Source: an uncultured Eubacteriales bacterium
Lineage (GTDB): Bacteria; Bacillota; Clostridia; Christensenellales; CAG-138
Assembly: GCA_900543475.1 (NCBI GenBank)
Contig: UQRU01000043.1
Span: 1-16,595, forward strand
Reading direction: 5' to 3'
DNA: 16,595 bases
Shown here: positions 8,333 to 14,169 of the stretch, piece after piece
Layout: each line of letters begins with the position of its first letter
How positions within the stretch are numbered: position 1 is the first letter of the stretch
Translations under genes and position numbers: made by a program
Notes under the pieces: generated by a model
The model's database searches: none
The model's input: only the letters and a program-made list of their open reading frames with translations
What the model was told of the DNA's origin: nothing

Positions 8333-8800
8333 ATGCCGGTACAAAAGGGCATAAAGCCCGTGGCCCAAAACCGCAAGGCCAGACACGATTATTTTATCGA
8401 GGATACCTACGAATGCGGGATAGAGCTGGTGGGGACGGAGGTCAAAAGCATCCGGGCCGGCAAGGTGAACCTGAAAGACTGTTATGCGCAAGTAAAGGAC
8501 GGGCAGATGTATGTGATCGGAATGCACATCAGCCCATACGAGCAGGGCAACATCTACAACCGGGACCCCTTCCGCAGCCGGCGGCTGCTGCTGCATAAGC
8601 GGGAGATCCGCAAGCTCCAGGCCCTGTCCCAGGCGGACGGCTATAGCTTGATCCCCCTGCAGTTGTACCTGAAGGACGGCAGGGTGAAGCTGGAGTTGGC
8701 GGTGGCCAAGGGCAAAAAGCTGTACGATAAGCGCAGCGCCTTGGCGGATCGGGACGCCAAGCGGGATATGGACCGCAGGATGCGGATGCAGGAACGGTAA
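8333..8800 (+). CDS. smpB: SsrA-binding protein SmpB
   Basis: RNA-binding partner of tmRNA in trans-translation. It mimics the tRNA anticodon stem and brings tmRNA to stalled ribosomes. It has 155 residues, the normal length. Signature segments are [20 protein letters not shown] (18-37), the RNA-binding [13 protein letters not shown] (39-51), PYEQGN (68-73), [10 protein letters not shown] (83-92) and [10 protein letters not shown] (125-134). A basic C-terminal tail (135-155) enters the mRNA channel. Its tail ends [11 protein letters not shown] 8333 follows AAAGGTGG. The tmRNA gene begins 29 bases after its stop. Confidence 0.98.
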   Translation: MPVQKGIKPVAQNRKARHDYFIEDTYECGIELVGTEVKSIRAGKVNLKDCYAQVKDGQMYVIGMHISPYEQGNIYNRDPFRSRRLLLHKREIRKLQALSQADGYSLIPLQLYLKDGRVKLELAVAKGKKLYDKRSALADRDAKRDMDRRMRMQER

Positions 8801-8806
8801 AACAAC

Positions 8807-8823
8807 TGGGCCGGACCGGCCCA
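8807..8823 (+). promoter_or_regulatory. GC-rich palindrome between smpB and ssrA
   Basis: TGGGCCGG-A-CCGGCCCA is a perfect 8-bp inverted repeat with a one-base centre, 7 bases before the mature tmRNA 5' end. It has no T tract, so it is not a normal terminator. It could be an RNA processing landmark or a weak pause hairpin if tmRNA is cut from a smpB-ssrA transcript. Confidence 0.45.
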
Positions 8824-8829
8824 ATATAT

Positions 8830-9182
8830 GGGGGCGTACATGGTTTCGACGGGGATCATGGAGGCCGGATAAGCGAGCCGAAGACCCGTGCTTCGATAAA
8901 AACGGGAAACCTTAAATTTAACTGGCAAATCTGATTTTGCTCTCGCTGCCTAATTAGGCGGCGCGTCCGCCCGGCGGTTCCCACGCCGCCGGATCCGGGC
9001 GTCATCAATGTGGGGAACCAGCCTGCCTAAGCTTTGCGGCAGGTGGGATTTTATGAAGCTACCGAAACCCATACCCTGCCGGTAGGGGATGGGCCGGGGG
9101 AATCTGAAATGATCGGCTGCGCTCGGAGAAAGTCTTGCTGACAGGTTTTCGGACAGGGGTTCGACTCCCCTCGCCTCCACCA
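8830..9182 (+). ncRNA. ssrA: tmRNA (transfer-messenger RNA)
   Basis: Rescues stalled ribosomes by acting as an alanyl-tRNA and then as a short mRNA. The 5' end GGGGGCGTACATGGTTTCGA (8830-8849) is the tmRNA signature. It pairs with CGCCTCC (9172-9178), which is followed by ACCA (9179-9182). The TTCGA-type T loop lies in AGGGGTTCGACTCCCCT. The tag frame follows TTTAACT, as in Bacillus subtilis. Resume codon GGC (8924-8926) and TAA (8951-8953) enclose nine codons, so with the tRNA alanine the tag is (A)GKSDFALAA. The ALAA end is the normal ClpXP degron. Length is 353 nt. CCA is encoded in the gene. Its 3' end marks the left edge of the accessory region. Confidence 0.95.
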
Positions 9183-9256
9183 GATGGACATTACACGAAC
9201 ACCTATTTTTTCAAAGGCGGCTTCGCCGTTAGGGTGTGGCTGTGATGCCAACAGAG

Positions 9257-9298
9257 AAAGAGCGGTCAAGGTTTAAGCCTTGACCGCTCTTTTTTTAT
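9257..9298. terminator. Strong terminator after ssrA
   Basis: A perfect 15-bp stem, AAAGAGCGGTCAAGG (9257-9271) with CCTTGACCGCTCTTT (9278-9292), has loop TTTAAG and an uninterrupted T run to 9296. It ends transcripts coming from ssrA. The T run contains the stop codon of the minus-strand specificity gene (9295-9297), so the converging restriction operon ends at the same hairpin. Its minus-side T tract is only a short TTTCTCTG. Confidence 0.88.
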
Positions 9299-10299
9299 AT
9301 CCTGTCGCCGTAGGGAAGAGCCTTCATATACGATTCCATAAAGAGGTAATCGGGTTTTCCCTCTTCGTCAACAGGTAGCATTAATTCCAAATGTGGTAAT
9401 GTTACATTGGCCTGCCGACCATAACTATACCGATATTTATTGGCTTTGAGAACAGTAATGCAAAAAAGTTTTGTATAATCGGACATTTCCTCTTTGGGTA
9501 TGAGAAGATATAGATCTCTGCCGCTGTAAAAGGGCTCGGGCTGAAGAAAGGTTGATAGGACACTTCCACCACCAGCACAGGTGATTGTTCCTGCTGGTTG
9601 AGGAGTTTTTCCTTCTACGGGTTTGACTTTTGCGCTTATTCCGTTGTTTTCTTCTGTTCGCGCCACAAAGTTGATTGCATCTTCATCGTCGGCCTCTGCT
9701 ATGATACAAGCATTGAGCTCCATATTGATGCCATACTTGACTTCGAAAATATCTTCAACTTTGAATGTTTTCCACTTGGTAACATCAAAGGTTTTTTTAC
9801 CACCCTTACTAAGTGTGGACAGAGGTTTGTATTTTAATGTTTTTATATACTGCTCCATAAATTGCCAATCAGGAGTACCGTCTTCGTTTTGTGGCAATTT
9901 AATAACTGTGTCTCTTAAATGGGTTTTCCATTTTCGCCCAAAAGAATATTTGGGGCGCTCTTGACAAAGTATTGTCGCAATAAATAACCCATTATAACAA
10001 TTTAACGCTTCATTGTAGCCTGCAACAATGTCGGTTGTTCCAATAAAGTCCCTGTCCATATAATTTGCATATCCGACCGAGCCTTGTCCATTGCAAATGA
10101 AAATAATGCAATTCCCTTTTTGAATAAGGTTGGCATCGTATGCACAATGTATCATGACACCATTGTCATCTTTCTTGGCACCGATATAGAAACATTCGTC
10201 ACCGTCGCTCAGCATACCCTGATTTGCTTTACCATTCTGCAAAACAGGAAATAAGTCGGCAATTCGGAAACTCCCCCATTTATCTATGTCAAGATTCAT
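9295..10299 (-). CDS. Restriction-modification specificity subunit, BcgIB-like
   Basis: DNA-recognition subunit of the neighbouring nuclease-methylase. It has 334 residues in two homologous halves. Each half opens with a W-x-(S/T)-F-(R/K)-(I/V)-x-D-(L/I)-F motif (residues 8-17 and 176-185). Each closes with Y-S-(F/Y)-G-R, a (K/M)LP-x-(N/D)-E-(D/E)-G-x-PD element and an aromatic M-E-x-Y-(I/M)-K-(T/A)-L helix (118-155 and 291-327). Two target-recognition domains per chain are typical of type I HsdS and BcgI-type specificity proteins, which read a bipartite sequence. The start is ATG 10299, not the earlier ATG 10338, because AGGAGG lies 8-9 bases before it. It overlaps the end of the methylase gene by 11 bp, so they are coupled. 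Confidence 0.85.
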   Translation of the reverse strand: MNLDIDKWGSFRIADLFPVLQNGKANQGMLSDGDECFYIGAKKDDNGVMIHCAYDANLIQKGNCIIFICNGQGSVGYANYMDRDFIGTTDIVAGYNEALNCYNGLFIATILCQERPKYSFGRKWKTHLRDTVIKLPQNEDGTPDWQFMEQYIKTLKYKPLSTLSKGGKKTFDVTKWKTFKVEDIFEVKYGINMELNACIIAEADDEDAINFVARTEENNGISAKVKPVEGKTPQPAGTITCAGGGSVLSTFLQPEPFYSGRDLYLLIPKEEMSDYTKLFCITVLKANKYRYSYGRQANVTLPHLELMLPVDEEGKPDYLFMESYMKALPYGDRI

Positions 10300-12115
10300 A
10301 TACACGCCCCTCCTTGACAAGATAGGCAAGATAATCATTAATTGTTTGCTGAAAATCCTGCTCGGTCAGTTTTGTATAGTCGGTTTTCATATAGGCTTCA
10401 CAAAGCCACTCGTCGTTTCCGGTGACTCGATACGTTGCAGACTCACCAGGCTCGGCCTTGCGGTTGCGGTAGAGGTCAATCCATCGTTTTTCAATTTCCG
10501 ACCACTTGCTTTTCCCTGTTGCGGGGTCGATTTGCTCTACACGCCCAAGATTCTTTTTCTTCTTAAAACCATCGTCACGGCAATAACCAAAGAACGTATC
10601 GGGATTTGATACATCATCATGTTTTGTGCCGATCTTGAACACCATACAGCAAGCAGATGCACTGGCTCCGGGGTGAAAAATGTCACTGGGTAAAGTGAAT
10701 ACTGCATCAAGGGTATTTTCTTCAAGAATTTCGTTTTTGAGCCGAGCAATTTCCCCGCTTGTTCCAATCGCGCATGCCACCGGAAGCAAAATTGCTAATT
10801 TAGCAGGATGATTGATTGCGTTCAGTGTATCAGCAATCCACTTTACAAAATACAGCCCCTTGGACGGATCCTCCTTTTTGTCCCTGGGCCAAGTGCTGAC
10901 GTAGTTGGCCGGGAGGTGTACTCTTTGACCATTGTAGGGAGGATTCATGAGGATGATCGTAGGTTTCGCTTCTTTAATCCAGTCGGTCATTTTGAAGCAA
11001 CTACCCTGACGAATGTTGGAGTTGCCGTCTGAGTGAATGAGCATATTTGTTGTTGCTAAGCCATACACGTTCTCATCAAACTCAATGCCGAATATCTGAT
11101 ATTTCTTGACTTTTTCCTGTTCAGCAGCAGTCGCGCAGTCGTCGAGAGCCTGCGTCATTGCCCGCACAAGGAAGGAGCCGCTACCACAACAGGGATCCAA
11201 TACGACAGAGTGCTTATTCACGCCGGTGATTTTAGACATAAAATCAGTAATATGGTCTGGGGTGAACGCCTGATTCTTGTCCGATTTTCCGACATACTTA
11301 TTGAACGTAATGAAGAACAGGTTCAGCAAGTCTTGCCCAGAGGTGCTCTTATCATTGATAAAAGGCAAAATGTTACCCTCGATAAAAGTTAGTATTTCTC
11401 TAAACGCCGCAATATTTAGTTGGCGTACATACTGGTCATTAAGAACATTGCGGTTTAATAGGGCAAGCTTTTCTGCCTTGTTAATATCAGAACTAAGAAG
11501 GTCTTCGAGTACCTCTTTGATACGCGCTCTGATCTGTGCAGCTGTCAGCGAGGGGGTGGAATAATCGAGGTCATTTTTCAGGGCGAGAAGGCAGGTGCCC
11601 ACAAATTGGCTTCTCAGCTTTTCGGGAACACTATGACGGTGTAGCATCTCATTGAGTTTGTAGGTGTTCTGCATCACCTTTTCTTTGTCGTTGATCTTTG
11701 AAGTGTAGAAATCTACATACTCGTCCATAGTGCGCAGAGCCGTTTCCTTGGACATGAAATCTCCATCGGACACAACGCCACGCCACACCATGACTGCATC
11801 GTTAGTAGTGTTTGCCAAGATTGCAACGACCTTGTTTCCGGTCAATGCTTTCTCATACTCCACATAAGCAGACAGTTGCCTCTTAGCTTCTTCCAAGTTA
11901 GACATAAAGTTTTGCTTTGTTTCAACCAAGACGGAGATGTTGTCTTTTACAAAGCGGATATCCAGTTTTTCATATGTGCGGCCAGCATCGTTCTGAATAG
12001 GAACAAAGGTCAGTGAGACCGTGCGAAAAGCCTTGGGGTAACTGAACTCGTCATTCTCAATATTGCTGACGAGGCACTCTCTACCGACAGCGGCGATAAT
12101 ATCTGCACGAATCAT
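10289..12115 (-). CDS. Fused nuclease and N6-adenine methyltransferase, BcgIA-like
   Basis: Probable combined restriction and modification subunit with 608 residues. Residues about 1-120 resemble a type I HsdR N-terminal nuclease fold. LDIRF-x8-LVETKQ gives Asp52, Glu65 and Lys67, the PD-(D/E)xK spacing. Residues about 140-260 are helical. The methylase part has QAFTP (282-286), S-adenosylmethionine motif I LDPCCGSGSF (306-315), the acidic FGIEFDE (342-348) and the catalytic NPPY (391-394). The C-terminus is a coupling region. The known BcgI A subunit has this plan and a similar size. No helicase motifs are seen and no separate HsdR follows, so type I is unlikely. The start ATG 12115 overlaps the upstream stop as ATGA and is preceded by GGAGG (12125-12129). 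The nuclease assignment is inference; the methylase is firm. Confidence 0.85.
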   Translation of the reverse strand: MIRADIIAAVGRECLVSNIENDEFSYPKAFRTVSLTFVPIQNDAGRTYEKLDIRFVKDNISVLVETKQNFMSNLEEAKRQLSAYVEYEKALTGNKVVAILANTTNDAVMVWRGVVSDGDFMSKETALRTMDEYVDFYTSKINDKEKVMQNTYKLNEMLHRHSVPEKLRSQFVGTCLLALKNDLDYSTPSLTAAQIRARIKEVLEDLLSSDINKAEKLALLNRNVLNDQYVRQLNIAAFREILTFIEGNILPFINDKSTSGQDLLNLFFITFNKYVGKSDKNQAFTPDHITDFMSKITGVNKHSVVLDPCCGSGSFLVRAMTQALDDCATAAEQEKVKKYQIFGIEFDENVYGLATTNMLIHSDGNSNIRQGSCFKMTDWIKEAKPTIILMNPPYNGQRVHLPANYVSTWPRDKKEDPSKGLYFVKWIADTLNAINHPAKLAILLPVACAIGTSGEIARLKNEILEENTLDAVFTLPSDIFHPGASASACCMVFKIGTKHDDVSNPDTFFGYCRDDGFKKKKNLGRVEQIDPATGKSKWSEIEKRWIDLYRNRKAEPGESATYRVTGNDEWLCEAYMKTDYTKLTEQDFQQTINDYLAYLVKEGRVYES

Positions 12116-12405
12116 TTTTCAACGCCTCCAATAAGTTTCTCGATTTTTCCCATTTGGGCAATTACTGCGTTTCCGGTTTTGGTGACGCGGTAACTGCCTT
12201 TTTTCTTTTGCTCTACGCACCCTACTGACTGCAATGCTTGCAGCCATTTGTTTACCGTCGCTGGACTGCTGCCGTACTCAGCGGCGATCTCTTCTTGTGA
12301 AAAGTTGATAGTTGCGCCGCGTGAAGTTGTCTGCTCCTGACCCTTCAGCCAGTTCAGAAAGCGGTACTCTTTTGAGCCAAACAATTGTATGGACTTGTTC
12401 GACAC
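12112..12405 (-). CDS. Winged-helix transcriptional regulator of the RM operon
   Basis: A 97-residue DNA-binding protein. Residues about 36-85 form a winged helix: FSQEEIAAEYGSSPATVNKW is helix-turn-helix with the recognition helix SSPATVNKWLQALQ, and QKKKGSYRVTKTG is the beta wing. The start is GTG at 12405, with GAGGTGA about 7 bases upstream. It is the first gene of the operon and overlaps the methylase by 4 bp (ATGA). Small regulators placed before restriction-modification genes usually delay nuclease expression until DNA is methylated. This one is not the usual XRE-type C protein. Three TATAA-N4-TTATA palindromes at its own promoter are its likely operators (inference). Confidence 0.75.
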   Translation of the reverse strand: MSNKSIQLFGSKEYRFLNWLKGQEQTTSRGATINFSQEEIAAEYGSSPATVNKWLQALQSVGCVEQKKKGSYRVTKTGNAVIAQMGKIEKLIGGVEK

Positions 12406-12422
12406 GGCGATATCACCTCGTT

Positions 12423-12491
12423 CCTATAATATTTTATAGGTTTTTAACTTATAATTATAATATATTATACTATAAAAAATTATAGTGTCAA
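12423..12491 (-). promoter_or_regulatory. Consensus promoter with three palindromic operators
   Basis: Read on the minus strand there is a perfect -35 TTGACA (12486-12491), a 16-bp spacer and a perfect -10 TATAAT (12464-12469). Three copies of TATAA-N4-TTATA occur: 12425-12438, extended to CCTATAA/TTATAGG; 12456-12469, covering the -10; and 12471-12484, extended to ACTATAA/TTATAGT and filling the spacer. Centres are 31 and 15 bp apart, about three turns and one and a half turns. A protein bound at the inner two sites would block RNA polymerase. The winged-helix gene starts 18 bases beyond the distal site. Confidence 0.75.
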
Positions 12492-12498
12492 GAGCATA

Positions 12499-12530
12499 AA
12501 AGAGGGAGCAGCATCAGCTGTTCCCTCTTT
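12499..12530 (-). terminator. Hairpin terminator upstream of RM promoter
   Basis: Arms of 14 bp with one mismatch (12499-12512 and 12517-12530), loop ATCA. On the minus strand the stem ends in CTCTTTTATG, a short U tract; on the plus strand only TTTC. It lies between the 57-residue minus-strand ORF and the -35 of the restriction operon, so it would shield that promoter from read-through. Confidence 0.65.
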
Positions 12531-12558
12531 CACTACAACGAGTTTGACGGTTACCACT

Positions 12559-12732
12559 TCACTCCTCATTTTTTTCAGAGTACTTCTTTTTCCATTCCTC
12601 CAACTCCTTTTGCCCCTCTTCACTCGTATATAGCTTTCGGATTTCGGGTACAAGGAATCGGGCGAAGGAATCAACGATGGACTGTGGCAGCTCAATGTCA
12701 TACTGCTCCTGGTGCTTTTTCTGGCTGTCCAT
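12559..12732 (-). CDS. Small acidic/charged protein of mobile element, 57 residues
   Basis: ATG 12732 to TGA 12559 on the minus strand encodes 57 residues. The composition looks coding: a polar start, then QYDIELPQSIVDSFARFLVP (10-29), which reads as a folded helix, EIRKLYTSEEG, and a highly charged tail KELEEWKKKYSEKNEE. I recall similar short proteins near recombinases in clostridial mobile elements, but can give no function. A stop codon lies in frame just upstream (12739-12741), so it is not the tail of a larger frame. The ribosome binding site is weak (GTGGGAAT), which lowers confidence in expression. A hairpin terminator follows at 12499-12530. Confidence 0.55.
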   Translation of the reverse strand: MDSQKKHQEQYDIELPQSIVDSFARFLVPEIRKLYTSEEGQKELEEWKKKYSEKNEE

Positions 12733-12770
12733 GGTGACTTATTCCCACGGCAAGACCATCCTGGCTCAAC

Positions 12771-12872
12771 TCAGCTCTGTCTACACTCCTTTCCCGCCAT
12801 GCACAGATACAGACCTTCAGCCCGCTGTTCAGCAGGGAGACAGGCTATTCGTAAATTTACAGACTTTCTCAT
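12771..12872 (-). CDS. Possible 33-residue peptide
   Basis: ATG 12872 to TGA 12771 encodes 33 residues beginning MRKSVNLRIACLPAEQRAEG, with AAAGGAG (12877-12883) four bases upstream. The text looks protein-like (amphipathic, LPAEQRAEG) and the ribosome binding site is good, but it is very short. It could be a remnant of a longer gene. It precedes the 57-residue ORF on the same strand and could be cotranscribed with it. Confidence 0.3.
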   Translation of the reverse strand: MRKSVNLRIACLPAEQRAEGLYLCMAGKECRQS

Positions 12873-13050
12873 AGAACTCCTTTCCCATCCCTTCCTATCC
12901 GGGGGGTCACCGGAAAAGCCCGCACAAAATAGCTCGTATAGGAAGGGAATGAATCGAATTAAACTGGGTATATTTATCTTTTTCTTTTTATCTTCCGTCT
13001 AGTTTTCGCACTTCAAGAAAGCGGATTACCGTACTTGTCGAATTCATTAT
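12873..13050. other. Noncoding stretch with inverted repeat downstream of repA
   Basis: No convincing gene. It contains the 10-bp inverted repeat CCCTTCCTAT (12889-12898) / ATAGGAAGGG (12938-12947) around a 39-bp core with CCGG repeats and GGTCACC. Just after the repA stop another frame reads EFDKYGNPLS, which resembles the repetitive tails of longer RepA proteins and may be a decayed continuation. The spacing next to a replication initiator would suit an origin or transfer site, but I see no iterons. Confidence 0.4.
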
Positions 13051-13449
13051 TCAGGCTTCCGGCGTTCCGTAACCGGATTTCTTGAAGTCGGCGTTCGAAA
13101 CCGCTTCATAGTGTTTTGGGTAGATACGGTTGGGTTTTCCACACCCCTGTTTTTTGATGGATACAAGATCTGCATATTGCAGTTCCCGCAGCGTGTCCAC
13201 CGCTTTTTGACGGCCACAGTGCAGCAGCTCGCACACCTCGTTGATGGGGTAATACAGATAAATTTTGCCATAATCGTCGGCCCATCCGTTTTTGCGGGAC
13301 AAATCCGTTCGACGCAGGATCATCGCATACAACAGTTTGGCTTCGCTTGACAAGGAGCAAAAACTTGGTGCCTCAAACAGAAAATTGGGCAGTCGTATAA
13401 AACTTTGGGCCGGTGGCTTCTGATGAATGTAAAAAGGTTTTGTAGCCAT
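13051..13449 (-). CDS. repA: Replication initiator protein A, N-terminal part (short)
   Basis: A 132-residue RepA_N-type replication initiator found on Firmicutes plasmids and integrative elements. FYIHQKPPAQSFIRLPNFLF (6-25) is the family signature. It is followed by LSSEAKLLYAMILRRTDLS, the YLYYPINEVCELL segment and a winged-helix-like GRQKAVDTLRELQ, ending in KKQGCGKPNRIYPKHYEAV. Members I recall run far longer, so this copy keeps the DNA-binding domain but lacks the C-terminal half. It ends FKKSGYGTPEA. A frameshifted continuation may lie beyond the stop. ATG 13449 is chosen over 13464 because GGAGGT (13457-13462) overlaps the earlier ATG and is well spaced from 13449. Confidence 0.8.
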   Translation of the reverse strand: MATKPFYIHQKPPAQSFIRLPNFLFEAPSFCSLSSEAKLLYAMILRRTDLSRKNGWADDYGKIYLYYPINEVCELLHCGRQKAVDTLRELQYADLVSIKKQGCGKPNRIYPKHYEAVSNADFKKSGYGTPEA

Positions 13450-13472
13450 GACAGGTACCTCCATGCGGACAA

Positions 13473-13520
13473 TTAGAACGTGATTTCTGAGCGATAAGGG
13501 GTATTGCTATTCACCTCCAT
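13473..13520 (-). other. Short leader ORF upstream of repA
   Basis: ATG 13520 to TAA 13473 encodes 15 residues (MEVNSNTPYRSEITF) just before repA. It could be a leader peptide for the initiator gene, as small ORFs before rep genes sometimes are. No proper ribosome binding site is visible before its ATG, so this is only a possibility. Confidence 0.2.
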
Positions 13521-13565
13521 GATTGCCAGGCTGGAAACCGAGCATATATCCGGCTTTTGGAAGCT

Positions 13566-13925
13566 CTATTTGTCCGTATTCGACCTCCGTTTCCTGTCAC
13601 TTGCTGTTTTCTGACGGCGGTGTACCTTGCGGGCACAATTGGAACAATACTTGGCACGGTTGGATTTTGCCAGAAACGGCGCACCACATTCTGCGCATCG
13701 CTTCAATCCTATGGGACTGGTGATTTCAGCTTGTAAAGCTGGAGCACCCGGCAGAACCCAATCCCGGAACCAAGTGCAACACAGAGAATAGGAGATGCTC
13801 TGTACACAGACACAGGGCTCGCCATCATCCAGCGCAATACAATTGCCGCCGTTATAATTGCAGCAGGATTTTCGAATCAGCGCATTGGCTTTTCTTCTTT
13901 GCTTGGGTGTCATTTGAATCGGCAA
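13566..13925 (-). CDS. Cysteine-rich VLP protein
   Basis: Small protein of the Cys-rich VLP family, carried by many Firmicutes integrative and conjugative elements; its role is unknown. It has two cysteine clusters, presumably zinc-binding. The first is CCNYNGGNCIALDDGEPCVC with SISYSLCCTWFRDWVLP. The second is a CAECGAPF-x-AKSNRAKYCSNC ribbon followed by a basic KVHRRQKTASDRKRR tail. The frame is open to ATG 13991, but that ATG has no ribosome binding site. TTG 13925 has GGAGG (13935-13939) nine bases upstream, and ATG 13913 (MTPKQRRKAN) is also possible. I chose TTG 13925. It is divergent from the XRE gene at 14170. Confidence 0.8.
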   Translation of the reverse strand: MPIQMTPKQRRKANALIRKSCCNYNGGNCIALDDGEPCVCVQSISYSLCCTWFRDWVLPGAPALQAEITSPIGLKRCAECGAPFLAKSNRAKYCSNCARKVHRRQKTASDRKRRSNTDK

Positions 13926-13977
13926 ATTGTTTTTCCTCCCAGCTTTTCGGTTGCCGCTTATGCAGACATTTTTCCAT
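13852..13977 (-). CDS. Possible 41-residue ORF overlapping the VLP gene
   Basis: ATG 13977 to TAA 13852 encodes 41 residues (starts MEKCLHKRQPKSWEEKQF) with a very good ribosome binding site, GGAGGAAA, and 4-base spacing. It overlaps the start of the Cys-rich VLP gene in another frame. It may be a translational leader that couples into the VLP gene, or the original start of that gene separated by a frameshift. Its composition is hydrophilic and Lys/Gln rich. Confidence 0.3.
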   Translation of the reverse strand: MEKCLHKRQPKSWEEKQFADSNDTQAKKKSQCADSKILLQL

Positions 13978-13991
13978 GCGCTTTCCTCCAT

Positions 13992-14169
13992 TTCATGTAG
14001 AGAATTGATTTTATGAAGTTTATGATTTATAATAAACGTAAACCATAAACTATAATTGAATTATACCGTAGAAAAAGCCTTAATGCGGTATATCAACCAC
14101 AAATTATTTTAGTTTCAAAAAATACACGTATATAAATTATAGTTTATATATAGACGGGAGGATAAACTC
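13992..14169. promoter_or_regulatory. AT-rich divergent promoter region with 13-bp inverted repeat
   Basis: Noncoding DNA between the minus-strand VLP gene and the plus-strand XRE gene. A perfect 13-bp inverted repeat, ATAAACTATAATT (14045-14057) and AATTATAGTTTAT (14135-14147), has 77 bp between arms. TATACCG (14062-14068) / CGGTATA (14086-14092) is nested inside. This arrangement suits operators for the XRE repressor controlling both directions. Individual -35 and -10 boxes are ambiguous in such AT-rich sequence. The XRE ribosome binding site GGGAGGA is at 14156-14162. Confidence 0.55.

Noticed and set aside
7440..8824. Minus-strand frames opposite rnr and smpB
   Set aside because: They overlap well-supported genes, have His/Pro/Leu-rich shadow composition and lack ribosome binding sites.
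8950..9269. Minus-strand frames across ssrA, one resembling a repeated 'RRGESNP' peptide
   Set aside because: This peptide is the known spurious translation of the conserved tmRNA/tRNA 3' end and is often mis-annotated as a protein.
12423..12491. CRISPR-like repeats in the AT-rich palindrome region
   Set aside because: The repeats are only 14-18 bp, unevenly spaced and centred on a promoter, so operators fit and a CRISPR array does not. No CRISPR array was seen anywhere in the window.
12677..13002. Plus-strand frames between the restriction operon and repA
   Set aside because: No ribosome binding site and no protein-like pattern; the minus-strand small frames in the same place are more convincing.
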